Positions 40,358 through 50,521 are shown, counted from the first letter of the stretch. The stretch: 64,000 bases of DNA from Vicinamibacterales bacterium (GCA_035699745.1 DASSPH010000028.1:1-64000); one strand, 5' to 3'. Made by a program: numbers and translations. Notes: generated by a model not told the origin, from the letters alone.

Positions 40358-40433
40358 TGGTGGACGCGGAGAGGATCGAACTCTCGGCCTCTGCATTGCG
40401 AACGCAGCGCTCTCCCAGCTGAGCTACGCGCCC
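40358..40433 (-). tRNA. tRNA-Ala (anticodon CGC)
   Basis: The 76-base gene folds into a full cloverleaf. Acceptor GGGCGCG pairs with CGCGTCC, giving the G3-U70 wobble that identifies alanine tRNAs. The D stem is GCTC/GAGC, the anticodon stem CTGCG/TGCAG with loop TTCGCAA (anticodon CGC, codon GCG), and the T arm GAGAG-TTCGATC-CTCTC. The 3' CCA is encoded. GCG is a frequent codon in this GC-rich DNA. Confidence 0.96.
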
Positions 40434-40491
40434 CACCGACGGCGAGCACGCCGCGACAGCGTCCGCGTCGACGCGGGCCGGTGTCGTGGTG

Positions 40492-40521
40492 TGAACACGT
40501 AAGTCTACCATTGCCTATACT
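40492..40521 (+). promoter_or_regulatory. Probable pfkA promoter
   Basis: TATACT at 40516-40521 is a good -10 element, with a weak -35 TGAACA at 40492-40497 (18-base spacer). Transcription would start within a few bases of the pfkA ATG at 40531, giving a very short or absent leader. Confidence 0.5.
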
Positions 40522-40530
40522 TGACTATCA

Positions 40531-41619
40531 ATGGCCGCACCGATTCGTCGTCTGGGCGTGCTCACCGGCGGCGGCGATGCGCCCGGGCTCAACGCCGTCA
40601 TCCGCGCCGTCGTCAAGGCCGGCGCCAACGCCAACTGCGAAGTCATCGGGCTGGAAGACAGCTTCGACGGGTTGATCGAACCCGACCGCTGGCGCCGGCT
40701 GGAGCCGAAGGACGTCACCGGTATTCTCCGCGTCGGCGGTACCATCCTGGGCACGACCAACCGCGGGAACCCCTTCCTCTACCCGGTCGCGACGTCGGAA
40801 GGGACCAGGGATTACTCCGCGCGCTGCGTCGAGATGTTTCACGAACTGAAGCTCGACGCGCTGGTCGTGATCGGCGGCGACGGCACCCTGGCGATCGCGC
40901 ACCGCTTCGCGCAGATGGGCGTACCGCTCGTCGGGGTTCCCAAGACGATCGACAACGACATCGTCGAGACCACGAACACGTTCGGCTTCGACACGGCCGT
41001 GAGCTTCGCGACCGATGCGATCGATCGGCTGCACGTGACCGCGGAGGCGCACCATCGCGTGATCGTGGTCGAAGTGATGGGCCGCTATGCCGGCTGGATC
41101 GCGCTGTATTCCGGCGTCGCCGGCGGCGCCGACGTGATCCTCATTCCCGAGATTCCCTACAACCTCGAGGCCGTCGCCCGCCGCATCCGCGAGCGGGACG
41201 ACATGGGCGCCCGCTTCAGCATCGTGGTGGCGGCTGAAGGGGCGAAGCCGGTCGGCGGCAAGGCGACGGTGCTCAAGGAGGCGAAGGGGGAGTTCGTCGA
41301 ACGGCTCGGCGGCGTCGCCTCGGTGGTGGCCACGCAGCTCGAGACGCTGACCGGCAAGGAAACGCGCAGCGTCGTGCTCGGTCACCTGCAGCGCGGCGGC
41401 ACGCCCACCAGTTTCGATCGCATGCTCGCGACGCGTTTCGGCGCGCGTGCGGTCGAACTGCTGCTTGCCGGCACCTACGGCCACATGGTCGCGTTCCGGC
41501 CGCCCGACATCGTCGCGGTGCCGCTCGACAGAGTCGTCGGACGCACCCGGACGGTCCCGCCCGACTTCGACGTGCTGCGGGCGGCGCGCGCCATAGGCAT
41601 CTCGCTCGGCGACCGCTAG
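40531..41619 (+). CDS. pfkA: 6-phosphofructokinase (group III, Pfp/PfkA-like)
   Basis: Glycolytic enzyme phosphorylating fructose 6-phosphate. The 362 aa protein has LTGGGDAPGLNAVIR at the N terminus, the nucleotide motif IGGDGTLAIA (Gly118) and the catalytic VPKTIDNDI with Lys138. Gly after GGD is typical of ATP users, while Lys in PKTIDND is shared with PPi-dependent and group III enzymes. The combination suggests an ATP-dependent group III enzyme, but PPi use cannot be excluded. Its TAG stop overlaps the stop of the convergent MFS gene in CTAG. Confidence 0.9.
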   Translation: MAAPIRRLGVLTGGGDAPGLNAVIRAVVKAGANANCEVIGLEDSFDGLIEPDRWRRLEPKDVTGILRVGGTILGTTNRGNPFLYPVATSEGTRDYSARCVEMFHELKLDALVVIGGDGTLAIAHRFAQMGVPLVGVPKTIDNDIVETTNTFGFDTAVSFATDAIDRLHVTAEAHHRVIVVEVMGRYAGWIALYSGVAGGADVILIPEIPYNLEAVARRIRERDDMGARFSIVVAAEGAKPVGGKATVLKEAKGEFVERLGGVASVVATQLETLTGKETRSVVLGHLQRGGTPTSFDRMLATRFGARAVELLLAGTYGHMVAFRPPDIVAVPLDRVVGRTRTVPPDFDVLRAARAIGISLGDR

Positions 41620-42800
41620 CGGGCAGTCCGCTCGGCGAGCGTCACCGCCGAGGTCTTCGCGAACACCAGCAGGCCGAGGAGACTCACGCCGAACCCGGCT
41701 TCGAGCGGCAGGTGGGGAGACTGCTGCCACAGGATGCCGCCCAGCAGGCCCGCCGGGACCACGAGGAAATTCCTGATCGCGTAGTACACCCCCACCGTCA
41801 ACGCGCGCCGGTCGTCGGGCGCGAGATCCACGATCAGGGACTTGCGCGCCGGCTCGCCGATCTCCTTCAGCCCGCCGATCACGAACGCCCCGATCAGCGC
41901 GGCGCGGCCCGTCGCCAGGCGGACGGCGAGCGGAAAGAGCGCGAAGCAGAGGAAGGTCAGGGCGACGACGCGTGGGCGCCCCGTGCGATCGGCGAGGCGC
42001 CCTCCCGGCAGATAGAACGCGATCGAGATCGCCTGCTGGATCGCGTACAGCACGCCGTATTCGGTGATCGAGGCGCGCCCGGTCCCGGTGACATAGAGCA
42101 CGATGAACGCGGCCGCGATCCCCTCGCCGATGCGGACCAGACAGTCGGCGGCGAGCAGCCGCTGCAGCTCGCGCGGCATGCTGCGCCAGGAGATCCCGGC
42201 CGCGGCAGGCGCGCCCGCGTTCGCCGGCCGATCGTCATGGAAGCAGACGTACTGCATCGCCATCACGGCCAACGCCAGAAGCGCGGTGATGGCACACGCC
42301 AGCCGCACGCCCCCGATCACGCCGATACTCGCGATCGCGAGTCCGCCGAGCGGTGCGCTGATCACGCGAGGCACGCGCACGAGTACGGACTGAACCGCGA
42401 ACGCCGTCGCGCGGCGGCTGCGATCGAGCGAGTCGCCGATCACCGCGAAGGTGGTGGGAAATGCGCCCGCCTTCCACGCCATGACGCCGAGCAGACCGGC
42501 GAGAACGAACGGCCAGTCGGGCGCGGTCGCGTAGGTGACGTAGCCGGCGAGCGCGAGGGCAGTGAAGATGAGAAGCGTGCGCCGGCGCCCCAGCCGATCG
42601 GAGAGCCAGCCCCCCGGAAGCTGGTAGAGGCTGTCGAGCAGGTCCTTCGAAGAGGCGAACAGGCCGACAGCCACGCCGCTCGCGCCGAGCGCGGTGAGGT
42701 ACGCGGGCATGTAGGCCTGCCATAGCTCCTCGCCGAGCGAGAGCGCGAACAGGCTCGCGGCCAGAACCGTGACGTTGCGCGGCACGCGCATGGTCGTCAC
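41616..42800 (-). CDS. MFS transporter
   Basis: Inner-membrane transporter of 394 aa with about 12 predicted helices. The loop 2-3 signature appears as GGWLSDRLGRRRTLL and its repeat in the second half as GGRLADRTGRPRVV, both typical of the major facilitator superfamily. The first half also has LFALSLGEELWQAYMPAYL. The substrate is unknown, and neighbours give no clue. The start could be ATG 42800 or 42791. Confidence 0.85.
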   Translation of the reverse strand: MTTMRVPRNVTVLAASLFALSLGEELWQAYMPAYLTALGASGVAVGLFASSKDLLDSLYQLPGGWLSDRLGRRRTLLIFTALALAGYVTYATAPDWPFVLAGLLGVMAWKAGAFPTTFAVIGDSLDRSRRATAFAVQSVLVRVPRVISAPLGGLAIASIGVIGGVRLACAITALLALAVMAMQYVCFHDDRPANAGAPAAAGISWRSMPRELQRLLAADCLVRIGEGIAAAFIVLYVTGTGRASITEYGVLYAIQQAISIAFYLPGGRLADRTGRPRVVALTFLCFALFPLAVRLATGRAALIGAFVIGGLKEIGEPARKSLIVDLAPDDRRALTVGVYYAIRNFLVVPAGLLGGILWQQSPHLPLEAGFGVSLLGLLVFAKTSAVTLAERTAR

Positions 42801-42884
42801 ATTCTGTCACCGCTGAGGTTGCTTGCGCTCGCGCTCCACACTCGCTGAGCTTGGCGCTCGAGCTGCGCGCGAATACCGCCCTGC

Positions 42885-42913
42885 TTGAAAGTGGATCCTT
42901 CCCCTGCTGTAAT
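42885..42913 (+). promoter_or_regulatory. Sigma-70 promoter for the subtilase gene
   Basis: TTGAAA at 42885-42890 and TGTAAT at 42908-42913 are separated by exactly 17 bases, each one mismatch from consensus. The predicted start near 42920 gives a leader of about 38 bases. Confidence 0.7.
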
Positions 42914-42957
42914 CGTGATCCCTTCACTCGGTTGCTAAACGCCCGCATTCCACACAC

Positions 42958-45420
42958 ATGCACATGACCTGGGAACGAGCGCGGATCGACTTGGTCCGCA
43001 GCGCTGGTGTCGTTGTCGTCGCATTCGGAACGCTCGCCTTCGGCAGCCGTATCGCCGCGCAGAGCCCGCCGGCTCGCCGCGCCGAACTGCTGGTGAAGTT
43101 CCGGCCGGGCGCAACGCCGGCGGAGCGCCAGGCGGCGCTCGCCCGCGCCGGCGCGAAACTCCGGAAGCGCTTCGCGCGAACCGGCATCGAGCACGTCGAG
43201 ATCGCGGCCGGCGATCGCGCCACGGGCGCGGTGCCGGCGCTCGCGTCCGATCCCGCGGTGCTGTACGCGCAGCCGAACTTCATCCGCCGCGCGGTGGCTG
43301 CAGGCGCTCCCAACGATCCCGCCTGGACCGGCAATGTCCTCTGGGGGCTCGCGCGCGTCAGCGCGCCGTCGGCGTGGGCCGCGTTTCCCCCGTCGGCCCG
43401 CGACGTTGTCGTCGCCGTCATCGACAGCGGCATCAACTACCGCCACCCGGATCTCGCCGGCTCGGCGTGGGTGAATCGCGGCGAAGTGCCGGGCAACGGG
43501 CTCGACGACGACGGCAATGGCTACGTGGATGACGTCCACGGGATCGACGCCTGGAATCACGACAGCGATCCGATGGACGACAACGGCCATGGCACCCACG
43601 CCGCCGGCATCATCGGCGCGCAGGGGGACAACGGCATCGGCGCGGTCGGCGTCGCCTGGAATCCGCAGATCGTCGCGTGCAAGTTTCTCGACGCGACCGG
43701 CACCGGCAACGACGCCGCGGCCATCACCTGCTTCGAGTACCTGATGGACCTCAAGGTCAACCGCGGCGTGAACCTCCGCATCGCCAGCAACAGCTGGGGA
43801 TCGCCGCGCGATCCCAATGCGCCGTATCCTCATGCGCTGAGGGACACGATCGACGCCGCGGCGCAGGCCGGCATCATCAGCGTCTTTGCCGCCGGCAACG
43901 ACGGAGGCAACGACGACGCGGCGCCCTACGATCCGGCGAGCTTCACCTCTCCGTCGATCGTGTCGGTCGCCGCCTCGGACGAGAACGACGCGCGCGCGGC
44001 GTTCAGCAACTACGGGGCAACGGCGGTCGACATCGCGGCGCCAGGGACCAACATCTTCAGCACCTATTGGGACGGCTACGCCTATTCGAGCGGGACGAGC
44101 ATGGCGGCGCCGCACGTGTCCGGCACGCTGGCGCTCATGGCCTCTCAGAATCCCGCGCTGACGCCGGCGGCGCTGAAGCAGATCCTGCTGGCCAGCGCCG
44201 ATCGTCTGCCGCAGTGGTCCGGCGTGACCGTGACCGGGGCGAGGCTCAACGTGTTCGCCGCGGTCGTCGCGTCGACGGAAACGTCGACGGCCCCCTCGGG
44301 AGCCGTCGGGGAGGGCTGGAGCCACGTCGACGTCGGCGCGACGGGCGCCGCCGGACGTGCGGCGCAATCGAACGGCGTGTTCGAAGTGGCCGGCGCGGGG
44401 GCAGACGTGTGGGGAACCGCCGACGCCTTTCACTACGCGTACCGCACGCTCGACGGCGACGGGACCATCGTCGCGCGCGTCACCGGGATTCAGTTCGTCA
44501 GCAACTGGACCAAGGCGGGCGTCATGATCCGCGGCTCGCTGTCGCCGTCGGCGGCGCAAGCGTTCATGCTCGTCGCGGCGTCGCCGGCGAAGGGGGTGCC
44601 GTTCCAGCGCCGCACCGTCGACGGCGGCACGAGCACGAGCTCGCCGGGCAGCCTGTCGACCGCGCCGCGATGGGTGAAGCTGGTGCGCTCCGGGGCGACC
44701 ATCAGCGGGTACGAGTCCGCCGACGGGGCGACGTGGACGCGCGTCGGCGGCGACACGTTCACGCTCGGGCGCAGCGTGCTGATCGGCCTCGCCGTCTCGA
44801 GCCACGTCGCCGGCACCACGGCGGCGGCGACGTTCGACAACGTGAGCGTCGTGGCCGGGGCGGCGGCCCCCGCCGCCGCCGTGTGGTCGCACGGGGATAT
44901 CGGCGCGACGCCGATTGCCGGGAACGCCACGGGCGGCGCCGGCGCCTTCACCGTCACCGGATCCGGCGCCGACGTGTGGGGCGCGGCCGACGCCTTTCAC
45001 TACGCCTACACCACGCTGACCGGCGACGGGTCGATCGTCGCGCGCGTCTCGTCGGTCCAGATGGACGTCAACGCCTGGGTCAAGGCGGGCGTGATGGTGC
45101 GCGCCTCGTTGACCGCCGGGTCGCCGCACGCGTTCATGCTGGTCTCGGCCGGCAAGGGTGCCGCGTTCCAGCGCCGCCGTGTCGATCAGGACATCAGTGT
45201 AGGCACGGCGGGCTCTTTCACCACCGCGCCGCGCTGGGTGAAGCTGCAGCGCACCGGGAGCCAGATCTCGGCCTTCGAGTCGCCCGACGGCACGACCTGG
45301 ACGCTGGTCGGCGCCGACACCATCGCGATGGGGCCCAGTATCTACGTTGGGGTGGCGGTGACCAGTCACACGACCGCCGCGGCCGCGACCTGCACATTCG
45401 ACAATGTCACGGTGAGATAA
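42958..45420 (+). CDS. Secreted subtilisin-like serine protease (S8) with two C-terminal lectin-like domains
   Basis: Exported protease of 820 aa. After a signal/membrane segment (about 14-35) there is an inhibitor-like propeptide (about 43-110). The catalytic domain (about 120-435) has Asp156 in VIDSGINYRHPDLAG, His211 in NGHGTHAAG, Asn314 in AAGND and Ser381 in SGTSMAAPHVSG, a complete triad. An Asp-rich stretch (GLDDDGNGYVDD) probably binds calcium. Residues about 445-625 and 635-815 are two copies of a concanavalin-A-like module (ADVWG..ADAFHYAY, KAGVMIRGSLS). It likely degrades extracellular protein. Confidence 0.92.
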   Translation: MHMTWERARIDLVRSAGVVVVAFGTLAFGSRIAAQSPPARRAELLVKFRPGATPAERQAALARAGAKLRKRFARTGIEHVEIAAGDRATGAVPALASDPAVLYAQPNFIRRAVAAGAPNDPAWTGNVLWGLARVSAPSAWAAFPPSARDVVVAVIDSGINYRHPDLAGSAWVNRGEVPGNGLDDDGNGYVDDVHGIDAWNHDSDPMDDNGHGTHAAGIIGAQGDNGIGAVGVAWNPQIVACKFLDATGTGNDAAAITCFEYLMDLKVNRGVNLRIASNSWGSPRDPNAPYPHALRDTIDAAAQAGIISVFAAGNDGGNDDAAPYDPASFTSPSIVSVAASDENDARAAFSNYGATAVDIAAPGTNIFSTYWDGYAYSSGTSMAAPHVSGTLALMASQNPALTPAALKQILLASADRLPQWSGVTVTGARLNVFAAVVASTETSTAPSGAVGEGWSHVDVGATGAAGRAAQSNGVFEVAGAGADVWGTADAFHYAYRTLDGDGTIVARVTGIQFVSNWTKAGVMIRGSLSPSAAQAFMLVAASPAKGVPFQRRTVDGGTSTSSPGSLSTAPRWVKLVRSGATISGYESADGATWTRVGGDTFTLGRSVLIGLAVSSHVAGTTAAATFDNVSVVAGAAAPAAAVWSHGDIGATPIAGNATGGAGAFTVTGSGADVWGAADAFHYAYTTLTGDGSIVARVSSVQMDVNAWVKAGVMVRASLTAGSPHAFMLVSAGKGAAFQRRRVDQDISVGTAGSFTTAPRWVKLQRTGSQISAFESPDGTTWTLVGADTIAMGPSIYVGVAVTSHTTAAAATCTFDNVTVR

Positions 45421-45430
45421 TTGCGGCTCG

Positions 45431-46468
45431 ATGGGAGCCGCAATCCTGTTCCTGCTGGGCGTGCTGGCCGCTGCGCAGGCGCCGGCCGCTGCGCCGCCAC
45501 CCGCCGCTGCGCAGCCGCCGGCGACCGGCGAGTCCGGCGAGGCCACCACGCGGCGCGTGTGCGGCACGCTCTGCCACGACTTCGAGCACGTCATTACTGT
45601 CGGCCGCACCCGCCCGCAGTGGGAAGCCACGGTCGAGAACATGATCGGCCGCGGCGCCAAGGCGACCAGCGCGGAAGTGGCGGCGATCGTCGAGTTCCTG
45701 TCCACCCGGCATACGCTGTCGCCGACGACGATTCGCGGCGGCGTCGGCCCGGCGGACAAGCCGATGGTCGACCCCAAGGCAGTGGAGCGCGCGGCCCCGC
45801 TCTATGCGTCGGACTGCCGCGCCTGCCACGGCCCGGACGCACGCGGCACGTCCGACGGCGCGAATCTGGTTCGCTCGGACGTCGTCCTTCGCGATCGCTA
45901 CGGCAGCACTCTGGGGCCGTATCTCGCGAGCGCCCATCCGCGCCCCCTCCCGCCGCTCACCGGCATACAGGTGCTGCTGCTGTCGCATTTCCTCCGCGCG
46001 CGGGTGAACGACACGCTGCGCGGCTCGCCGCTCTTCACGCCCGGTGACGTGCTGACCGGCGATGCCGAAGCGGGGGAGTCGTACTTCAAGGGCGAGGGGG
46101 GCTGCGCCGCCTGCCATTCGCCGGCCGGCGATCTCTCCGCGATTGGCCGCCGCATGGATCCCATCACGATCCAGCAGCGCTTCCTCTTTCCGAACAACGT
46201 CGCATCGCGCCGCCGGTCGACTCCCGCGCCGGTCGTCACCGTCAAGGTCACGACGCCGGACGGCGAGACGGTATCCGGTCCGCTCGTGCACCTCGACGAC
46301 TTCTACGTCTCGCTGCGCGACGCCTCGGGCGCGCACCGGACCATCCGCCGCGGCCGCGGCGTGCAGGTGGTCAAATCCGATCCGTACGCGGCGCACGTCG
46401 CGCTGCTGCCGCGGATCACCGACAAGACGATGCACGACGTCGTCGCCTACCTGGCGAGTCTGAAATGA
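45431..46468 (+). CDS. Multi-haem cytochrome c-type protein
   Basis: Exported protein of 345 aa with a signal peptide ending near residue 16-20 and a Pro/Ala linker. Three haem sites are visible: CGTLCH at 44-49, CRACH at 129-133 and CAACH at 225-229. The first is an unusual CX3CH spacing, although the following HVITVGRTRPQWEATVENM is typical of the N-terminal haem domain of quinoprotein-associated cytochromes. The stop overlaps the PQQ dehydrogenase ATG, so it is probably its electron acceptor. It starts eleven bases after the protease stop. Confidence 0.88.
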   Translation: MGAAILFLLGVLAAAQAPAAAPPPAAAQPPATGESGEATTRRVCGTLCHDFEHVITVGRTRPQWEATVENMIGRGAKATSAEVAAIVEFLSTRHTLSPTTIRGGVGPADKPMVDPKAVERAAPLYASDCRACHGPDARGTSDGANLVRSDVVLRDRYGSTLGPYLASAHPRPLPPLTGIQVLLLSHFLRARVNDTLRGSPLFTPGDVLTGDAEAGESYFKGEGGCAACHSPAGDLSAIGRRMDPITIQQRFLFPNNVASRRRSTPAPVVTVKVTTPDGETVSGPLVHLDDFYVSLRDASGAHRTIRRGRGVQVVKSDPYAAHVALLPRITDKTMHDVVAYLASLK

Positions 46469-48015
46469 TTGCCGCGCTCCTTCTGATCCTCGCGGTCGAG
46501 TGGCCGACGTTCAACGGCGACTATTCGGGCCGCCGCTTCAGTCCGCTGACGAACGTCAACGATCGGAACGTCAAGCATCTGAGCCTGGCGTGGAGCTATC
46601 GCGTCAGCGGCCCCGGGTCGGCGCCGATCAAGGCGACCCCGCTGCAGGTCGGCGGCGTGCTGTATTTCTCGTCTCCCGATCACGTCTGGGCGATCGACGC
46701 GCGCACCGGCCGGGAGATCTGGCACTTCGTCTGGCAGGGCAAGGGAGGCAACTACATCGGCAACCGCGGTGTGGGGATCGGCGGCGACACCCTGTACGTG
46801 GAGACGCCGGACTGCCATCTCGTCGCGCTGAACATCAAGGACGGCAGGGAGCGCTGGCGTCAGACCATCTGCGATGTGAACCGCTACTACTACTCGTCGA
46901 CGGCGCCCATCGTGATCCCCAACCACGTGATCGTCGGGGTCAGCGGCGACGACATCGACAATCCCGGCTACATCGAGGCGCGCGATCCGGCCGACGGCTC
47001 GCTGCAGTGGCGCTGGTACACGGTGCCGCAGAAGCCGGGCGATCCGGGCCTCGACACCTGGCCGAGCCTCGAGATGGCGAGGCACGGCGGCGGCATGACC
47101 TGGCAGCCCGTCACGTTCGATCCGGAGCTGAATCTCATTTACCTGACCACCGGCAACCCGCAGCCGGTCGTGGCGCACGTCAACCGCCCCGGCGCGAATC
47201 TCTTCACCGCCTCCATCGTCGCGCTCGGTGCGGACGACGGGAAGATGCGCTGGTATTTCCAGGCCTCGCCGCACGACACCCACGACTGGGATGCGACGGA
47301 GACCGCCGTGCTCATCGACGCACCGCTCGGCGGCCCGCCGCGCCCCTCCACCGGCCGCTCCGGGGGGCGCGGGTCCGTCCAGCCGCGAAAGCTGCTGGCG
47401 CAGGCATCACGGAACGGCAAGTTCTTCCTGCTGGATCGCACCAACGGGAAGGCGCTGTTGTCCACCGACTTCGTGCCGACGAACTGGTCGCTGGGATTCG
47501 ACGACAAGGGACAGCCGATTCCCAATCCGGCGAAGCATCCGCAGGTGGACGGCGCGCTGGTGAGTCCGAACCAGGCCGGGGCCACCAACTGGCCGTCTCC
47601 CTCTTTCAGTCCCGCGACGGGGCTGTTCTACGTGAGCGCGGCGCAGGCGTACAGCGTCTGGTACCTCTACGACACGGGCAAGAACCCGATGGGATGGGGC
47701 GGCACCGACCGGGGCGGCTGGGCGCAGCACATGGTGCAGGCCATCGACTACCGGACGGGAAAGATCCGCTGGAGCCACAAGTGGGAGGGGAGCGGGTTCT
47801 CCGGACTCCTGTCCACGGCCGGCAACCTGCTGTTCACCGGCGACGGGTCGAGCGGCAACTTCGTGGCGCTGAACGCGACGACCGGCGAGCCGCTGTGGCG
47901 GGCCGGCGTCCGCACCGCTGTCAGCAACGGGCCGATTACCTACACCCTGGACGGTCTGCAGTATGTGGTCGTCGCCGCCGGCGACACGCTCTGGGCATTC
48001 GTCATGAACGAGTGA
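46465..48015 (+). CDS. PQQ-dependent alcohol/sugar dehydrogenase-like beta-propeller
   Basis: Quinoprotein of 516 aa with an eight-bladed propeller. The short apolar N terminus (MIAALLLILAVEW) acts as signal or anchor. Blade motifs are repeated: VWAIDARTGREIWHF, LVALNIKDGRERWRQ, IVALGADDGKMRWYF, MVQAIDYRTGKIRWSHKW. The active-site segment SPHDTHDWDATET contains the aspartates typical of PQQ dehydrogenases, and LTTGNPQPV precedes it. The coupled upstream cytochrome would take the electrons. The substrate is not evident. Confidence 0.88.
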   Translation: MIAALLLILAVEWPTFNGDYSGRRFSPLTNVNDRNVKHLSLAWSYRVSGPGSAPIKATPLQVGGVLYFSSPDHVWAIDARTGREIWHFVWQGKGGNYIGNRGVGIGGDTLYVETPDCHLVALNIKDGRERWRQTICDVNRYYYSSTAPIVIPNHVIVGVSGDDIDNPGYIEARDPADGSLQWRWYTVPQKPGDPGLDTWPSLEMARHGGGMTWQPVTFDPELNLIYLTTGNPQPVVAHVNRPGANLFTASIVALGADDGKMRWYFQASPHDTHDWDATETAVLIDAPLGGPPRPSTGRSGGRGSVQPRKLLAQASRNGKFFLLDRTNGKALLSTDFVPTNWSLGFDDKGQPIPNPAKHPQVDGALVSPNQAGATNWPSPSFSPATGLFYVSAAQAYSVWYLYDTGKNPMGWGGTDRGGWAQHMVQAIDYRTGKIRWSHKWEGSGFSGLLSTAGNLLFTGDGSSGNFVALNATTGEPLWRAGVRTAVSNGPITYTLDGLQYVVVAAGDTLWAFVMNE

Positions 48016-48047
48016 AACAGGCGTCTGCCTTGCAGAGGCGGGCGCTC

Positions 48048-49172
48048 ATGAGCGCGTCGGCGGAGCGCCGGATCCCGTCACTCGACGGATTACGGGCGAT
48101 TTCGATCACTCTCGTTCTCATCAGCCACCTCGCGGGGACAAAGAACTTCCCCTTATCGGCAGCCGCAGGGAACTTTCTGGGCCTTGGAGAGTTCGGCGTC
48201 GTCGTCTTTTTCGTGATCTCCGGGTTCCTCATCACCGGTCTGCTCCTGGATGAGGTACAGCGGTACGGCCGCATCGACCTCGGCCGTTTCTACTTCCGGC
48301 GGACCCTGCGGATCTTCCCTCCGTATTACGCGTTTCTCATCTGCCTGCTGATGGCGGGGGCCCTCGGTTCGGTGACCCTCAACCCTTCCGACGGTCTTCG
48401 GGCGGCGACCTACACGTCCAACTACGACCTCGACCGTTCGTGGTACGTCGGGCACACCTGGTCGTTGTCCGTGGAAGAGCAGTTCTACCTGATCTGGCCG
48501 GCGGTGCTGCTCGTGGCGCGGACCCGGCGGGCGATCCTGATCGCCGCCGCCGTCGTGCTGCTGGCCCCCGTGATCCGCGTCGGCGAGTGGATGCTGCTCC
48601 GCGAATACGGCTACGGCGTCGGCCATCGGTTCGAGACGATCGCGGACGCGATCGCGATCGGCTGCGTGCTCGCGGGCGTGCGGCCGCTGCTGCACCAGAC
48701 GGCGTGGTATCCGCGGCTGCTGGCGTCGCCGGCGTTCGCGCTCGTGCCGCTCGCGGCGATCGCCGGCAACCTGCTGCACGACCACCCGCTGCCGAAGTTC
48801 GCGATGGGGATGACGCTGACGCACGTCGGCATCGCGCTGTGCCTCGACTGGTGCGTCACGTTCCACGAAGGGCGCGTCGGGCGCGTGCTGAATTCCGCGC
48901 CGTTCGTATACGTGGGGATGCTCAGCTACTCGCTGTACCTGTGGCAGCAGCCGTTCCTGCACCGGGGAGTGGAGTCGATGGTCACGACGTTCCCGCTGAA
49001 CATCACGATTGTCATGGCGCTGGCGTTGATGTCGTACTACCTGATCGAACGGCCGTCGCTCGCGCTGCGGAGGAGCGTCGAGCGCGCGTGGATGGGGCGA
49101 CGAACCGCGGGAGCGGCGCCGGCCCCCAACGCCGCCTCGGAGGTCCTGATGCCGGTGGAGAAGGCGAGCTAG
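48048..49172 (+). CDS. Acyltransferase family 3 (OafA/YrhL-like) membrane protein
   Basis: Integral membrane O-acyltransferase of 374 aa with about ten helices. Motifs are IPSLDGLRAISITLVLISH, VFFVISGFLITGLLL, FYFRRTLRIFPPYY and HTWSLSVEEQFYLIWP, diagnostic of the family that acylates lipopolysaccharide, exopolysaccharide or antibiotics. The ATG at 48048 has AGAGG about nine bases upstream; a GTG at 48012 overlapping the upstream stop is possible. The substrate is unknown. Confidence 0.88.
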   Translation: MSASAERRIPSLDGLRAISITLVLISHLAGTKNFPLSAAAGNFLGLGEFGVVVFFVISGFLITGLLLDEVQRYGRIDLGRFYFRRTLRIFPPYYAFLICLLMAGALGSVTLNPSDGLRAATYTSNYDLDRSWYVGHTWSLSVEEQFYLIWPAVLLVARTRRAILIAAAVVLLAPVIRVGEWMLLREYGYGVGHRFETIADAIAIGCVLAGVRPLLHQTAWYPRLLASPAFALVPLAAIAGNLLHDHPLPKFAMGMTLTHVGIALCLDWCVTFHEGRVGRVLNSAPFVYVGMLSYSLYLWQQPFLHRGVESMVTTFPLNITIVMALALMSYYLIERPSLALRRSVERAWMGRRTAGAAPAPNAASEVLMPVEKAS

Positions 49173-49175
49173 GCG

Positions 49176-50348
<1,173 letters not shown>

Positions 50349-50521
50349 TGGCGATGGAAGATTGGCGATGGAAGATTGGCGATTGGCGATCGACAAGTGA
50401 TGATTGGCGATTGGCGATCGACGGATTGATCATTGCCAATCGCCAATCGCCACTCCGTCGATCGCCAATCGCCAATCGCCACTTGTCGATCGCCAATCGC
50501 CAACCGCCAATCGCCAATCTG
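50349..50521. repeat. Palindromic heptamer array ATTGGCG / CGCCAAT
   Basis: The whole 173-base gap between frr and thrC is an array. The left arm has ATTGGCG, ATGGAAG and ATCGACA words to about 50430. The right arm has the reverse complements (AATCGCC, CGTCGATCGCC, ACTTGTCG) from about 50434. The symmetry centre is near GATTGATCATT at 50425-50435. The thrC start and the frr stop are within a few bases of the ends. Same family as positions 1-67. Confidence 0.95.

Noticed and set aside
40267-40433. Integrated mobile element at tRNA-Ala
   Set aside because: No integrase, no element genes and no distant copy of the tRNA end; only short tandem repeats are present.
45416-45421. GATAAT as a separate promoter for the cytochrome gene
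   Set aside because: It overlaps the protease stop codon, has no -35, and the nine-base spacing to the ATG is not typical of leaderless starts; co-transcription is simpler.
42801-45777. Minus-strand frame of about 1180 codons opposite the subtilase
   Set aside because: Arg/Gly/Ala-rich shadow with no domain; the plus strand encodes a full catalytic triad.
50349-50396. Longer thrC start adding 16 residues
   Set aside because: The extra residues are encoded by repeat words, and threonine synthase homology starts with the zinc ribbon right after ATG 50348.
50349-50521. CRISPR array
   Set aside because: Units are seven bases with no spacers of constant length and no cas genes nearby; it is a word-repeat array.
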